Positions 1 to 12,097 of a DNA stretch of 64,000 bases are shown here, one piece after another. The stretch is from positions 2,294,001 to 2,358,000 of the forward strand of contig JAULSU010000002.1 in NCBI GenBank assembly GCA_030512335.1. The letters run 5' to 3'. The number at the start of each line of letters is the position of its first letter. Position 1 is the stretch's first letter. Source of the DNA: Immersiella caudata (lineage: Eukaryota; Ascomycota; Sordariomycetes; Sordariales; Lasiosphaeriaceae). The notes beneath the pieces were generated by a model. The model saw only the letters and a program-made list of their open reading frames with translations, was not told the origin of the DNA and did not search any database. Both the position numbers and the translations under genes were made by a program.

Positions 1-297
1 GCCGCAGAGAGCCTGATCGCTTCCATTGCGGCCTTCGGATCATCAGTGCAGGACGACAATCGGCTGTTGCGAGCTCTGGGACTTTCGACATCAAAAGTCT
101 TGAGTGAAGCTGGTGAGTGGACCCTAACCCCTGTACGACCGCCGTGCGGATCCACCTGCACAGCTCACATTATAGCCCAATCAACTAGATTCCCGATTCA
201 GGGGCACTCCCGTTGCACCTCACGGCCCGATCCCTCCTGTCCCAAAGCCAAGCCGATCGATTGGTCAAACGCTGAGTTGAGTTCATCTACGGTTTAG
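1..297 (+). CDS. Possible 3' end of a gene entering from the left edge
   Basis: Reading frame 1 is open from the first base to a stop at 295-297. The first 38 or so codons, including LLRALGLSTSKVLSEAG, look protein-like. A GTGAGT donor follows the GAAGCTG at about 105-111, so the real exon may end there and the later residues (rich in Pro, Cys and Ser) may be intron or 3' sequence. I recognise no family. It may be the last exon of a gene lying mostly outside the window, or chance. Confidence 0.3.
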   Translation, partial: AAESLIASIAAFGSSVQDDNRLLRALGLSTSKVLSEAGEWTLTPVRPPCGSTCTAHIIAQSTRFPIQGHSRCTSRPDPSCPKAKPIDWSNAELSSSTV

Positions 298-3006
298 GTT
301 GTAGCTTACAGATACCGGTGTGATATATTTACCATTCCTGTACAATAACGACGTTTTGCCCTTCATACAACGTGAGTCAGATTCGTCAGGTTACCTAGGT
401 ACCTCAGTAGGGCCCCGGGTCTTGATCAGGCACAACTATATTGGACGCCACTGGATACTTTTTTGGTTTGGTGTCGTCAATATCCGACCCATCTTGATCT
501 ATTGCAGAACTAACAACGTCTATAATACGGCTTGTTCTCATGTAACAATTATGCAGAGCGGATAGGTGGACAGTGAGATTCGGACTGTCTTGCCCTGGAC
601 GGAAGAGTGAATCGGATGAGTATGTACTTACTCCGTTCGACCATTTGTATGAATTGAGATGACAGACGGCGATCTAGCTAGATATTGTCATACTAGACTC
701 CAAGAGTTCAGCAAGAGATGCCAAGAGTCGTGCAAAGCCTGGACGAGAAGTCCTTGACCATTGGCATCAGGCCACGAGTCTGTGTGCCGCTATTGCCAGT
801 GACTCCAATAATAGTGACTAAGCAGGGCGCGCCGTCACCACTTGTAAGTGGTCGACAGACTCGAAGGTTTCAAGTCCTAGGGGTTCGCGGCCGCGCTGCC
901 AGCTGAGCCCCGACGTGTACTCTGGGACCACTCTGAGTCAGTGGGGTGTTTGTCAGGGTGCCGTTCCGCAGTGGAATCAGACAGGCCGTGCCCAGGTAGG
1001 CAATGAAGGTTGCCTGCACCTCGCGAGGCAACAACGCCACCTCAATCCTACTGAGGGATATTCCACGATGTTTTGTGTCTTTTGCTCGGAGAGTTGTACC
1101 TGCAGCATTGCGTCTTCAGATCCCATCCAAGCCCCGGAGCTTGGAAATGCCCTCTTGTCATCCTCAACGCCTTGCCTTGGGACCCTTGTCCACTCTGGTG
1201 TATTAAAATACATCTTCGAAGGCAATCCGGTCCTCAGTCGAGATTGGAGTGGCCAGCCCCTTTAGGCTGCCAGATCCTTCCAACGTCTGCCGCGCGCTTC
1301 AATCCGGAGCCTCATCTCGGGATCCGGGAACAACACCAGAGGAAACGAGCTAATGTTGCAGGCTTTGGCACGTTTACTTCGGTGCTTGGCATGCAATAAC
1401 GTTCCAGAAGATACGGTCTGCGATAAGACGCTGACCACTCCCGTTGCGGGTAGCTATTGTGGGAGGACCGCGCCTGGGCAAAGCATGCAAGACATCTCTT
1501 CTTCACAGCCCCCACGAGGAGGCCGCCCCGGAAGGTCTGACGCCTCTCAAGCCCGCACATCCGAAATCCAAAAGTGAGCGTGTGGAATTGGGGACGTGGA
1601 TCATGCGCGCATACAGCGGTAAAATCCTATCCATCGATTGACAACGGCACATGGTTACCCCTTGTGTGACCTTGGGTAGGATGTGGTGGGTAGCAACGCG
1701 GACAGGCAGGAAAGAAGCGAGAGGCCCAGAACAAACGCTAGGATAATTCGGGGAGCACAGAAGCGATCTCTCAGTTTGATGAAAAACCCACGCCGCTGGA
1801 ACACGGCTTTTGCCCGGCCACAGTTGAGTGCCTCAAAACTCTGCAGACACTAGTCTGATCAAGAGAAGTGTGAGGGTAATAAGCTCGCGTTTCGTTCATC
1901 GGTTACCTTGATATGGCTGGACTGATGATAATTGCGTCAGCACTCCTTGGGGTGCGGTGCGGCGCAGAGCGGGGATGGGAACGCAACCTCTGTCGTCCTC
2001 TGCCACCAAGCCGAGCGTGGTAGCCGGCTAAGCCATCCCGGCTGGGCTGGTAGGTGGGTTGGGTAGATAGGTGACTACTCCGGAAAATAGTGAAAGGCAG
2101 GTCGGGGCTCTGCGATAGGCTTCAGTGCGGCACCCTCCAGAGCGAGCGATCATCGACGCCCGGCTTGTGTGAGTGTTGTAATACGAAATCTGCCGTGCGC
2201 TGTGAAAGATGCAGCCTTCCATTTCCAACAATTGGGCAATTGTCAAAAGTAGTAGTGAAGGCTAGAAGGGGGAAGGGCGATATTCCAGAGAAAAGATGCA
2301 TACCTGAAATGCATCAGTCTGTGATGGAAGGAAAGGAGTCGATGCAGTGAGATGAGACGAAGAGCCTGACGATGGATGATGGCTAAAGCCCCACCAACGG
2401 CAAGAGTGGGTCTTGCACCACGAAGGGTTTCTCTGCTGGCGCTGATGCTTGCACTGTTTGGATAACCCCCTCGGTTATCACATTAACACAGCCTTGTTGC
2501 TGCCGATGTCCCGCAAAGGCAAGTCTACGACCTACTGGTTCCGCCGAGCCTCACGGTCTCGCGAGAGCTCGCCATAGCCCAAGGGCGCTCTGATAAACCC
2601 GATTAGCCCTATGGCCCCAGTTCTTCCAGAAGGGTGCCCAGGAAGCGCAAGGACGGTCCCTCCGCTCGATGGCTGTCGATCAGCTTCCTACCCCACCCAG
2701 CTGCATCCTCCGCTTCCATCCATTCCTTCGGCAGCGACCAACTTGCACTTGTTGCACCCGAGAACCTCTCTCAATTCTCTGTGCTGTATTTCCAGGCCAT
2801 ACCTTTCTATTTCATGCCCTATTTGAGATCCGAACGCCATATCGAGTCAGCCCGACCAGTTCGTGCCGATTCCACGATACTTGACCCCGCCAACGCGCCT
2901 CCTAGCGTCCCGCCCCGCCCCGCCTCAACGGCACGATGCCCTGAGCTCACCCTCGTGCTGACAGACAGCGGTCGGACGACATCATAACCCCTCACAAGCT
3001 CAAGCT
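298..3006. other. Gene-poor stretch, 2.7 kb
   Basis: Only short overlapping frames without family signatures are present, on both strands. The last 500 bases are pyrimidine-rich and probably hold the promoter and leader of the gene starting at 3007. I see no transposon ends, no long repeats and no convincing exon. Confidence 0.6.
2461..2479. repeat. Short perfect inverted repeat
   Basis: GATAACC, a five-base spacer, then GGTTATC form a perfect 7-bp hairpin about 530 bases upstream of the start at 3007. It could be a regulator site or a transcript hairpin. Chance is also possible at this size. Confidence 0.4.
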
Positions 3007-5777
3007 ATGGCTGAAAGGGACGACTTCGATACTTTCCTGCGGACAGGCTCCTTCAGAACTTCGCGGTCCAGGAGCCCAAACCCGTAAGCGCATTGCCGCC
3101 CAAAGTCGGTTCCACAACACAAGTTAACTAACAAGGCAGTGATCGCGTTTACGACCGGCCCGCTCCGGAGACACTCCCGTACAGGCCAGATGTACGATCT
3201 TCCCGGTCGTCGGGACGACCTCAGCGGGTCAGGGGCCCGCCACCGGCGAGCGTAGAAGACGAAGTCGAATCTCTGGCGCGAGAGTACAGCTCCTCAATCC
3301 CACCAAGCCAGCCTGAGGATGAGCCGAAGAACCGCGGCGAGATTGACCAGTTTCCGCTCATGGTGGAGGTGTTTGACGAAAACCCGGAGCGTCGCTTTGT
3401 GATTGTGACGAACTCAGAAACGGGCGCCGACGATGCCGGTGATACAACTCGGTTCGACCCGAGGCAGTCTCCAACCAAATCTGAATACGACGAAAACACA
3501 TGTAGGCAGTATGTCCATGTGTCGTCGGATAAGAGGCCCAGCGAGCCAGCAAAGGCACCTGGGCTGACCAAACGCAAGAGTCACCGAGACCTTCCGCGCC
3601 TAGAGACAGAGTCCCAGCCACTCCAGCCACCCCCAGAACCGTCGATTCGGCGATCGAACAGTCGGCGGAACAGAGAGAAGGCGGTTGTGGACCAACCATC
3701 CCGGGAGAGTGCCCAGCCGAATGAGGATGCATATCTCTCTCCTGTGGTCACCCATACGGCGGGAGGTCGTGAGAGAGCCTACTTAGATTTCAACGCCGGA
3801 AGCAGATCGCCTAGTGGAAGGGCTCACTCGAGAGAAAATTCAAAGTCGGCGAGAAACGATGATAGGGGCCCAACACGTTCGTCAGCTTCTCCATCGGTAA
3901 GTAGACGCCGCATGTCATCCACAGCCGGAAGCCGCCCCTACCTCAACCCTATGGTGGATGGATACGGCCATGGTAACGCGGACGCTGTCATTGCGTTTAT
4001 GAATCCCGGCGGGGATTTGCCTCCTCCTCCCCGGGGAAACTGGGGGAGCGAGTCTCCGACAAAAACGCGCAAGAGTAACTCCCCACCGTATCCTGATCTA
4101 TCTAGAGACAGGCTTCCTGAACGACCTGCTGGTCAAAGGAGTCGACGGGAGTCCAGCACCAGGGACCGACCCGAATACTACGGCAGCGAAAGCCTCAAGA
4201 GCAGCCGCTCTAACAGATCCGATCGCCCCCGTCCACGACGGACCGGCACCGAGCCGGATTCTCTCTTGTCGCCCGACAGATCAAGAACAGGTCCTAAAGG
4301 ACCGTCTCCGTTACCTTCACCCCGCGCCGCGCAAGGCAGCCAATTTCAGGGCCCCTCATCTTTGCCCAGCCCAAGAAGTTCAACCTTGCCGTACCCGTCT
4401 GGAGGGAGGAGGGAAGACGAATCACCGCCGAGGAGACAAGAAGAAAACGGAAGAGGCCCACGACCACGGGCGCCGTCCCGATCAACCTCAATCCCCAACT
4501 CGTCTGTTCCGCTCCCGATTCCGATCTCCCTGGGTAGGGGCAGCTCTAGCGATAGAAGAATCCCTGCGATTACGCGAGAAGAATCGCAAGATCCGAGTTC
4601 GCCAGTAGTCCCGTACTGGCAACCCCCCCTGTCGGACCCCGAGAAGAAGAAAGCGTCGGGCCAGCAGATTACCACATTCAAGCAGTACTCTGAAGACGTC
4701 CAGCGAGGGAGTTTGCCTCGACCTGCCGAATGTCGCTGGATAGTTCCGATCGTCCCCGACGGCGACGTCCAGTTCCTGTCACTACAGGGGGCCGAAAACT
4801 TTCTCATCTGTCCAGACTGCTATGGCGACGTGTTTGCGAAAAATGAGGATTTCAAGCGGTTTTTCGTCGATGCCCCAGACCGCCCACCCGACAAAGCAGT
4901 TTCGTGCAACTTTGGCTCATCTCCCTGGTACCGAATCGCCTTCATCCTGACGCTGAAGCACCAATACCAAGACCTGCGTCTGCTCGAGGCTGTGGCCTCG
5001 GTAGATGCCAGGCGCCCACCTTGCCCCGGTCCCGAGGTTGCGAATCGCGTCTGGTACAGCATTGTGGATCCCAGTACGAGGAGACTTCTCGACCGGTTTG
5101 ATATATGCCCAAGCTGCGTGGGTATGGTCACTGCTCTGCTGCCCAACTTAGCGGAGGCCTTCGAGCCAGTTGAGTCGCACGACACCCTCTTTGAGAGTGC
5201 TTGCGACTTCTATTATGCCCCAGACCGCAGGCGTTTTATGGAATTCTTTAACTTGATGGAAACCACCCACGATAGGTCACTAGACAAGAGGGGCGGCACA
5301 GATATTCAGACACTTGCCGATCGTATTCGAGACATATCCCTGGAACCAGAGTGCCCACGCAATGCTAAGGCGCGAAATAGGAAATGGTATGTTGCTTCTT
5401 GAACTACTTTGCGCCCTGAACTAACACCATTCTCAAGGCATGTCATGGACGGTCTTTCGGCCTTCACGGTCTGCGACGAGTGCTATGACGCGGTGGTATG
5501 GCCGCTGGTGGAGGGGAAAAGCGACGTTGCGAACAACTTCATCCGAAAGCGCCAGAAACTGGAGGTTGCGTCATGCCAGCTGTATAGTGAGAACATGCGG
5601 GAAGTATTTCGAAGGGCTTGCAAACGGAACGACATGGGCCTCCTGGAGTCCAAGATCAAGGAGAAGTTCGAGCTAAGATCGAAACTTGCTTACCTTTTGC
5701 AGCAGCAAAACCAGGAAGACCCTAACTTCCAAAAAGAACGGGCTGATGTCATCAGGAGATTAAGGGAGATAGAGTAG
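3007..5777 (+). CDS. Disordered protein with three tandem Cys4 modules
   Basis: Exons 3007-3083, 3140-5386 and 5438-5777 give 887 residues. Both introns are short GT-AG introns in matching phase, and the ATG at 3007 is the only sensible start. Residues 1 to about 540 are low complexity, rich in Ser, Arg and Pro and probably disordered. The C-terminal third holds three similar units, each one Cys, a CxxC pair, then one Cys: C557-C583/C586-C615, C654-C682/C685-C714 and C764-C787/C790-C821. A conserved Trp follows the first Cys, and Tyr or Val follows each CxxC (CPDCY, CPSCV, CDECY). The last 60 residues are charged and helical, perhaps a coiled coil. The cysteine pattern suggests zinc binding, but I do not recognise the family and assign no function. 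Confidence 0.85.
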
Positions 5778-6381
5778 ATACCCGAGATTTCTTTTTCCTG
5801 ACTTTGTTTAAGGAGGGCGAAAGGCCTGTTTCCAGAGATAAAGGAATAAACTACAAGGCAAGACGCGCATTGATACACATACCTGACGGCTCAGTGTTTC
5901 CCAAGTCTTCAACTCGGCGGAGGCGTTCCAGGGTGGGGTGGTCGTGCCTTGTCTTTGATGTCGAAATGTTGATGCTGTTGCCAGAGTTCCCGGCTCATCG
6001 GAACGAATGCGAGGAGCCAATGCAACGACCAAACTGGTTATTTCCGTCGATAAACATGCTTTTTATGTGGAATTTAGTATCTGGTTAGCAAAGCACAGGT
6101 TGTGTGATAGTGAAAGGACCCTCCTTTGCTGTGTCCATGTTGCTGGGGTGGGAGCTTAGTGGGAGAGTTTGATCAATGAGACCTGGTTGTCATCAGCCCC
6201 ACCAACCGGATAAGTGGGAGCCACACCTGGCAAGACACCAATTTTGGACTAGCGTATTTTGTGGCGGGTCTGACGAGCTGGCCCTACCTGCCCCACGAAG
6301 TTCACCAAATAATCAAAATTGTCGATTGGGGCTCGAACTTTTTGCAACTTCACAATACTAACTCAGCAGCCAACCTCGGAG
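5778..6381. other. Intergenic region with RPL4 promoter
   Basis: This holds the 3' region of the upstream gene and the promoter of the ribosomal protein gene. I see no supported coding region. A CCCTACCTG element at about 6281-6289 may be promoter sequence. Confidence 0.5.
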
Positions 6382-6506
6382 GTAAGCATTTTCAATCACG
6401 AACCCAGAAGCTCTGCAAAAGCTCCATCTCTGGGCAATCCCACCACCGAGCGATTTTTTTTTTTTCGATCCCAGTTGCTGACTTTTGCGCCTTCGAACTT
6501 TGGCAG
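6382..6506 (+). other. Probable 5'-UTR intron of RPL4
   Basis: GGTAAGC at 6381 is a good donor, and TTTGGCAG at 6499-6506 is a good acceptor 18 bases before the RPL4 ATG. A GCTGAC branch-like site lies about 26 bases upstream of the acceptor, and a run of T lies in between. Leader introns are common in fungal ribosomal protein genes. RNA evidence would be needed to confirm it. Confidence 0.55.
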
Positions 6507-6523
6507 ACCTCCGCTTGGACACA

Positions 6524-7817
6524 ATGGCCTCCCGACCTACCGTCACCATCATCGGCGCCGATGGCAAGGCCACCGGTGCCACCCAGGTCCTCCCCAAGGT
6601 CTTCTCGGCCCCGATCCGCCCGGATATCGTGAAGCACGTCCACACCGGCATGGCCAAGAACAAGCGCCAGCCGTACTCTGTCAGCGAGAAGGCCGGCCAT
6701 CAAACCTCTGCTGAGTCGTGGGGCACTGGTGAGTGCTATTTGCAGTTTTGGGGGGTGGGATGGGCAGGGGGTTGTTTTGCGTGGGTTGCGGAAGTCAATT
6801 CGGAAGATTGGGCAACTTTCGAGCGCAAGGGAATGAACGAACAATTTTCAGAACGGGATCGCTAATCATCACGACACCAGGTCGTGCCGTTGCCCGTATT
6901 CCCCGTGTCTCTGGCGGCGGTACCCACCGTGCCGGTCAGGCTGCCTTCGGTAACATGTGCCGCTCGGGTCGCATGTTCGCCCCTACTAAGATCTGGAGGA
7001 AGTGGCACGTCAAGGTCAACCAGGGCCAGAAGTAGGTTGCAATGGGTCTTGTGTCGAAAAAATTCTTCTGACATGGTCTCTCAGGCGTTTCGCTACTGCC
7101 TCTGCTCTTGCCGCCTCTGCTGTCGCTCCGCTCCTGATGGCCCGTGGCCACCAGGTCGCTACCGTCCCCGAGGTTCCCCTCGTTGTCGACTCGGCTGCTT
7201 TCGGCCCCGCTCAGAAGACCTCGGTCGCTCTTGGTCTCCTCAAGGCCGTCGGCGCCGGCGCCGATGTTGAGAAGGCCAAGGCTTCCAAGAAGCTCCGCGC
7301 CGGAAAGGGCAAGCTCAGAGGCCGTCGTCACCGCCAGAGGCGCGGTCCCCTCGTCGTCTACAGCGCCGAGACCGATGGCAAGGACCTTGTCAAGGGCTTC
7401 CGCAACATCCCCGGTGTCGAGACATGCCCCGTCGATGCCCTCAACCTTCTCCAGCTCGCTCCCGGTGGCCACCTCGGTCGCTTCGTCGTCTGGACCTCGT
7501 CCGCCATCAAGGAGCTCGACTCCGTCTACGACAGCAAGAAGGGCTTCTTCCTCCCCTCCAACGTCGTCTCGCAAGCCGACCTCACCCGTCTCATCAACAG
7601 CTCCGAAATCCAGAGCGTCCTCCGCGCCCCCAAGGGCGAGGCCCGCACCAAGCGCGGCGCTGTCCAGAAGAAGAACCCGCTCAAGAACAAGCAGGTGCTC
7701 CTGCGCCAGAACCCCTACGCGGCCGCATACGCCAAGCAGGGTCTGGGTTCCCAGAAGGCGACAGAGGGCAAGGGCAAGCCTCTTCCCGAGGCCTTCAAGC
7801 AGCTTCTTAACGAGTAA
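6524..7817 (+). CDS. RPL4: 60S ribosomal protein L4 (uL4)
   Basis: Exons 6524-6728, 6881-7031 and 7085-7817 encode 362 residues, the same length as yeast Rpl4. The protein is a structural component of the large ribosomal subunit; its internal loop reaches the peptide exit tunnel. Diagnostic stretches are SGGGTHRAGQAAFGNMCR and the MFAPTKIWRKWHVKVN segment at the exon 2/3 junction, then RFATASALAASAVAPL. The basic C-terminal extension is complete and ends at TAA. Both introns are phase 1 or 2 with standard ends; the donor of the second overlaps an in-frame TAG, so splicing is needed to read on. Codon use is strongly biased to C-ending codons, as expected for a highly expressed gene. Confidence 0.97.
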
Positions 7818-8200
7818 GGTGGCTGGCTGATGGGGCTGGCATGAATTCGTGGTTATATCATCGGCGTAATGGATTAGGAATGTGACCTCAGGCGGACACA
7901 TTTACAATGAGATTCTGATACCGACATTCGCGGCTAACTTTTACGATGTGATGGCAAAACTTCCCAGGGGCGGCCTGCTGTGTGACTTCGTGCGTTCTGC
8001 TGGTGCCAAAGGCAGAACTGGTTTGTGGCGAAGATGCATGCCCTGGGTTGAAGCAGCTCAGTTGAAGGCCCAAAACTTGACTGATTGTATTGGATGTACC
8101 ATCTCGCATCCTATCATTGTGCATTTAAATCCTATTGCTACCCATCCCATGAACGCGACCTCCTGCTGATCCCCTCCAACAAGTCACTCGGTTGCAATGT
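7818..8200. other. Convergent 3' intergenic region
   Basis: Lies between the stop of RPL4 and the stop of the minus-strand aminotransferase. It should contain both 3' UTRs. Nothing else is visible. Confidence 0.6.
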
Positions 8201-10118
8201 TCAGCAACCAAACAAAGCCCCAATTTGGCCCAAACCCTCTGCCAAATCCCTCACATCCGCCATGTGCGGAAAACTGTCTAACAACTTCTCAATCTCCTCC
8301 ACACTCTTGATTTTCCAAAACGCATGCACACCCTCAACGAACTTCTGAGAACTTGCTTCTACATTCTCATCCGTCTCTGCCGCAAAACATAACCGATAAT
8401 ACGCCCAACCACGCGCATTCCGAATCTCCGGTGAGGAACTGAACATCGGCCCCGGAGCGGCGATCACGAGGTATGGCTTCCTCGTGAGAAACATGAGCAA
8501 TGCGGTAGAGAGCATCGGTCCATCGACAGGGATGCCCTTGCCAGACGGGGCGTGCCACAGGGGGTGGCATTCAAACTTGATCCGCAGCCAGACGAACATG
8601 CCGCCACGTGGCCAGGAGTAACTCAGGATATTGGTCTTGGTAATGGTGCCCCAGTCGGAGTCGGAGTCGCGGTTGGAGATGAGAGAGGGGCGGGGAGATT
8701 TGGATTGGATCAGGTCCATGCCGGCGTCAAGCGTCTGGCACATGCGGACCATGCGGCGCTCGTAGGAACCGCGGAGGCCGGAGAGCCAGCGGATCCAGCC
8801 TGACATCTGCCAGCCGGTGAATTTATGGGCGGTTCCGGAGAGGGTGGCGCGAGCAAATGCTGAACGCGCTTCGGGTTGGGGGCCGATTATGAGCTCGGCG
8901 ACGAGAGATTGTACAAAGCCGGAGGGTTGTTGGGTGGATGTTTCGGTAATGCGGATATAGCGCTCGACTACCGCCGGCTGGGCGGTGATCCAACCGAGAC
9001 GGCAACCCGGGGCGACGGTTTTCGAAAAGGTATCAAGGCGGATGACACGTCCGTCCGTATCGATCTTGAGAAAGGTGGGTGTGAGGCTGTCGATAAAAGG
9101 GTAGCCAGTGGAGGTGGCAGGCTGGAATAGAGTAGCGGGTGACGGTGCGGTATGTCCCCGGGATTTGGCCTCTTCGGCAGCGGCTGATGGGAACTGGAGA
9201 TACCAGTAAGGCTCGTCTTCGACGATGATAACATCGTACTTGCTGCAAACGGCGTATACCTCCTTCTTGCGCTCAAGAGAAACCACATTGCCGGTAGGAT
9301 TGTGTCCTAGGCTGTCGAATGTCAGTCCCACGTTTGAAAATTGTTGGCCAGGTGCCGGGCACATACGTTACCGTGTACATGATGTGCGGTCTCTTGCCCT
9401 TGGAGGAGTCCCAGCCAGCCAAAGTATTCTCTAGGTCACCCGGGCTGATCCCGGACTCATCAGACTCGATAGGCACAACCTGCATTCCCCGCGGCAGACC
9501 CTCGGAAAGGGGAATTCCATAAACGAACGTCTCGCACAGCAAGCCCGGACGCTCGCCGACATCATTCACACCCTCGGTCCACGAATTGACAAACAGGTTC
9601 AGCACCTTTGCAAAGGCGTCGGTTGAGCCACATGACATAGCTACATCCGGCCCCCCCCGATATCCGAAGTCAGGAAGGAGAATCTCCCTCGTGAATTGTC
9701 GAACCCATGAAAGCAAGGGAGGGTATCCTTGTGCTTGGCCATACTGAAGTGCTGTGGACAGGTCAATTCTTTTTATGATATCCCTCTCGCCTGATACTTT
9801 TGGGACAGCAATATGCGCAGCAGTAGCCCCCTGGCCAGATGACCGTCCTGCGGCGGACCCATCGAGGCTAACAGCAGAAGGGCTCCATCGTTCTGGCCTG
9901 GCCGCCTGAGCCTCCAGAGTGTCGAACGGGAAGAACTGAGCATTGGGTAGACCGCCTGCAAGGTTCCTGATACCTGGGATCTGGAAAAGCTGGTATGCTC
10001 GCTTCATCTCGTTGGGTACACGGCGCTTCGCGACCTCAGAAAAGTGGTGGCTTAAGTCCATAGGAAGTGACTTCTCACCGCCTGGCTGCATAGCATAGCT
10101 AGAGATGGAGGCGTCCAT
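8201..10118 (-). CDS. PLP-dependent aminotransferase, ARO8/2-aminoadipate type
   Basis: Exons on the minus strand are 10118-9367 and 9311-8201, giving 620 residues. It belongs to fold-type I class I/II aminotransferases of the Aro8 group, which transfer amino groups on aromatic amino acids or 2-aminoadipate. Visible motifs are NLAGGLPNAQFFP near the N terminus, YGQAQGYPPLL, the intron-spanning YTVTLGHNPTG, VEDEPYWYLQFP and the cofactor lysine in TFSKT at about K348. The intron uses donor GTATGT and acceptor ACAG; the nearby TAG acceptor gives the wrong phase. At 620 residues it is longer than yeast Aro8 (500), with extra loops after VEDEPYWYLQFP and in the C-terminal half. Substrate cannot be set by eye. 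The ATG at 10118 (MDASISSYAMQPGG) is the first in-frame Met. Confidence 0.92.
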
Positions 10119-10675
10119 GATTTGAAACTTGGTAAAATGTGCTGTGGGCTGCAAGGCAGATAAATAACAGCGAGACTATCTGGTGACAATGGTTGCTGCT
10201 TTAAGCCGTATCCTAGTAAGAGCGCGGTATCACGGCCGTCGTCAAGCTGTGCCTGTGTTAGGGAGTACTGGGAGATAAGTGATAGGCAGACCGGAGATAT
10301 GGACGGTTTGCATCCGTCTCGGTGTGATTGAGAGTCCGAGTGCTGGCTTCAAGTGAGCGGCGTGCGTCCCTCGCTCACCCCACCATTGGAACGAATGACC
10401 CAACCAACAATGGCCGGGCGCCCTGTGGGCGGCACATGCCCGGCTAAGTCGCATCGGGAAAGATCAAAGGGCTGCCGCCCCAGACGTCACCTCCGTATTC
10501 TCAGGCTTTGGCAATCTCGAAGACCGGTGGAATCTCTCGACTGAGAGTAAGGACGAATGTCAAACTAGTTTCTCCCACCACATAAGAGCCTCCAACAGTG
10601 TCTCGGGTGCTGTCTCAAATGCTGACATAATAATGCCAATGACGGCCAACCCCACACCTCACAGCCTATCCAATC
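10119..10675. other. Aminotransferase promoter and FMO 3' region
   Basis: Both flanking genes are on the minus strand, so this 557-base gap holds the aminotransferase promoter and the 3' end of the monooxygenase transcript. No coding sequence is supported. Confidence 0.5.
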
Positions 10676-12097
10676 TCATGTAGCAATGTCTTCATCAGCT
10701 CTTGCTTTCTGTGTAGCTCCAGACCCCTTGCTGGAATACACAAATCCAAGCTCAGCAAGCGACTTCGCAGTTCGCCCCTGCACCTCAAACTTGAGCTTGG
10801 CGTCGGAATAAATCTGTCTTTGCCACATCAATTCGTCATCCCACCTTGGGGGTGGCTTTCCAACACCTCCTTGGAGCTTTTCGTGAATGCTGTTGACGAA
10901 CTCAGCATCTCCACCTTTTGGCCAGACGTGGAAAGATGCTCCTCTCTTCCCCGCCTCTGCTTCTTCCCACTTGTGCATCTCTTCGGTTGAGGGCAGAGGC
11001 AACCGATTAGCCCATGTTCTTGAGATGATGGCCGCCTGGGTCTCGCAAACAGAGAACGGAACGACTTTGATGGGAAGTCCTGGGAACACAAGAGTCGGGT
11101 GGTCAATGTAGAAGAGTTCTTGGTAGAGTTCGTGTACGCGGCGACCATCCTTCACCAGTTGCGGCTTTAAGGACAAAAAGGGGTAACTGAAAAGGTAACC
11201 GGTTGCAAACACAACGGCGTCCAGGTCCTTTTCAACTCTTCCGTCGTGGAATCTTACGCCTCTCTCGTCAACAAGGAACTCTTCGATGACGCCGACCTCC
11301 TCCCCTCCAACAAAATCAAGGTTGGATTGAGGGGTCGCGGTCCGGACCGACAAGAGTAATGGCTTTCGACAAACGCCACTGATTTGGGCGCTGATGTCGA
11401 GGCCGGATGCTGCATTACCGACGACAACTACCTTCCTGTTTTTAAATGGTGCAGGTGTTCGGTAGAGTTTCGCGTGGGTTATCACACCGGGGTGACGCGC
11501 GTGAAATTCTCTGATGCCCTTGATTTCGGGGAGGTACGTGAGAGAGTAATGACCCGAAGCGACCACGACGGCATCATATGTGGTGGTGGAAGAAATGTTT
11601 GTCTCCAGCGAGGTGAATGTGAAATCCCATTGGTCCTTTCCGTCTGACTGCCACAGGCAGACGTCCTCGACCCGTGTAGAGAACTTGATGAGGTGCCTCA
11701 AACTCCCAGAATACGCGAAAAGGTAGTCCTGGACCGCATCTCGGGAAGGAAATATAAGCGAATCTTGTGGAAAGGGGAAGTCTGAGAATGCCATCAAGCG
11801 GCGAGGAATGTTGGTGTGCAGGATCTCGTACATCGGAGAGGGGAAAACAAGGGAACCCCCGAGATTGAGAGGAGGGTCAGGCGGCGTGTGAGGGCTCACT
11901 TGAGGAACACCCAGTGTGCTCGACGGTTGTGGACTGTAGAACCAAACACCGCCGACCTCAGACTGTTTTTCGAAAATGTCTATGGTTTCGAATGCGTCCT
12001 GCGCAAAGAGGTACTTCGCAGCAGCAAGGCCAGCGGGCCCTGCACCGATGATGGCCACCCTTTTCACAGAAAAGGTTTCTTTCGCTTGTGACCCCAT
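10676..12097 (-). CDS. FAD/NADPH flavin-containing monooxygenase
   Basis: A single exon of 473 residues on the minus strand. FMO-family enzymes use FAD and NADPH to oxygenate soft nucleophiles such as sulfur or nitrogen; yeast Fmo1 oxidises thiols. The FAD Rossmann motif is VAIIGAGPAGLAAAKYL at residues 14-30, followed by FEKQSEVGGVW. A second nucleotide-binding motif is VVVVGNAASGLDIS. HPGVITHAKLY fits the FMO fingerprint FxGxxxHxxxY, with His in place of the first Phe. FATGYLFSYPF matches the FATGY motif. The start chosen is MGSQAKETF at 12097; the open frame continues upstream but lacks family similarity there. No biosynthetic partner genes lie nearby, so it is probably a stand-alone enzyme. 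The exact substrate is unknown. Confidence 0.9.
   Translation of the reverse strand: MGSQAKETFSVKRVAIIGAGPAGLAAAKYLFAQDAFETIDIFEKQSEVGGVWFYSPQPSSTLGVPQVSPHTPPDPPLNLGGSLVFPSPMYEILHTNIPRRLMAFSDFPFPQDSLIFPSRDAVQDYLFAYSGSLRHLIKFSTRVEDVCLWQSDGKDQWDFTFTSLETNISSTTTYDAVVVASGHYSLTYLPEIKGIREFHARHPGVITHAKLYRTPAPFKNRKVVVVGNAASGLDISAQISGVCRKPLLLSVRTATPQSNLDFVGGEEVGVIEEFLVDERGVRFHDGRVEKDLDAVVFATGYLFSYPFLSLKPQLVKDGRRVHELYQELFYIDHPTLVFPGLPIKVVPFSVCETQAAIISRTWANRLPLPSTEEMHKWEEAEAGKRGASFHVWPKGGDAEFVNSIHEKLQGGVGKPPPRWDDELMWQRQIYSDAKLKFEVQGRTAKSLAELGFVYSSKGSGATQKARADEDIAT

Noticed and set aside
6936..7901. A 321-codon minus-strand frame
   Set aside because: It lies antisense to RPL4 and stays open because of the C-ending codon bias of that gene.
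9304..9310. TAG acceptor for the aminotransferase intron
   Set aside because: It gives the wrong phase for the conserved GHNPTG. The upstream ACAG acceptor with the GTATGT donor keeps the frame.
8201..12097. Aminotransferase and FMO as part of a secondary metabolite cluster
   Set aside because: No PKS, NRPS, terpene synthase, P450 or cluster regulator lies nearby. Ribosomal and telomere-type genes flank the pair.
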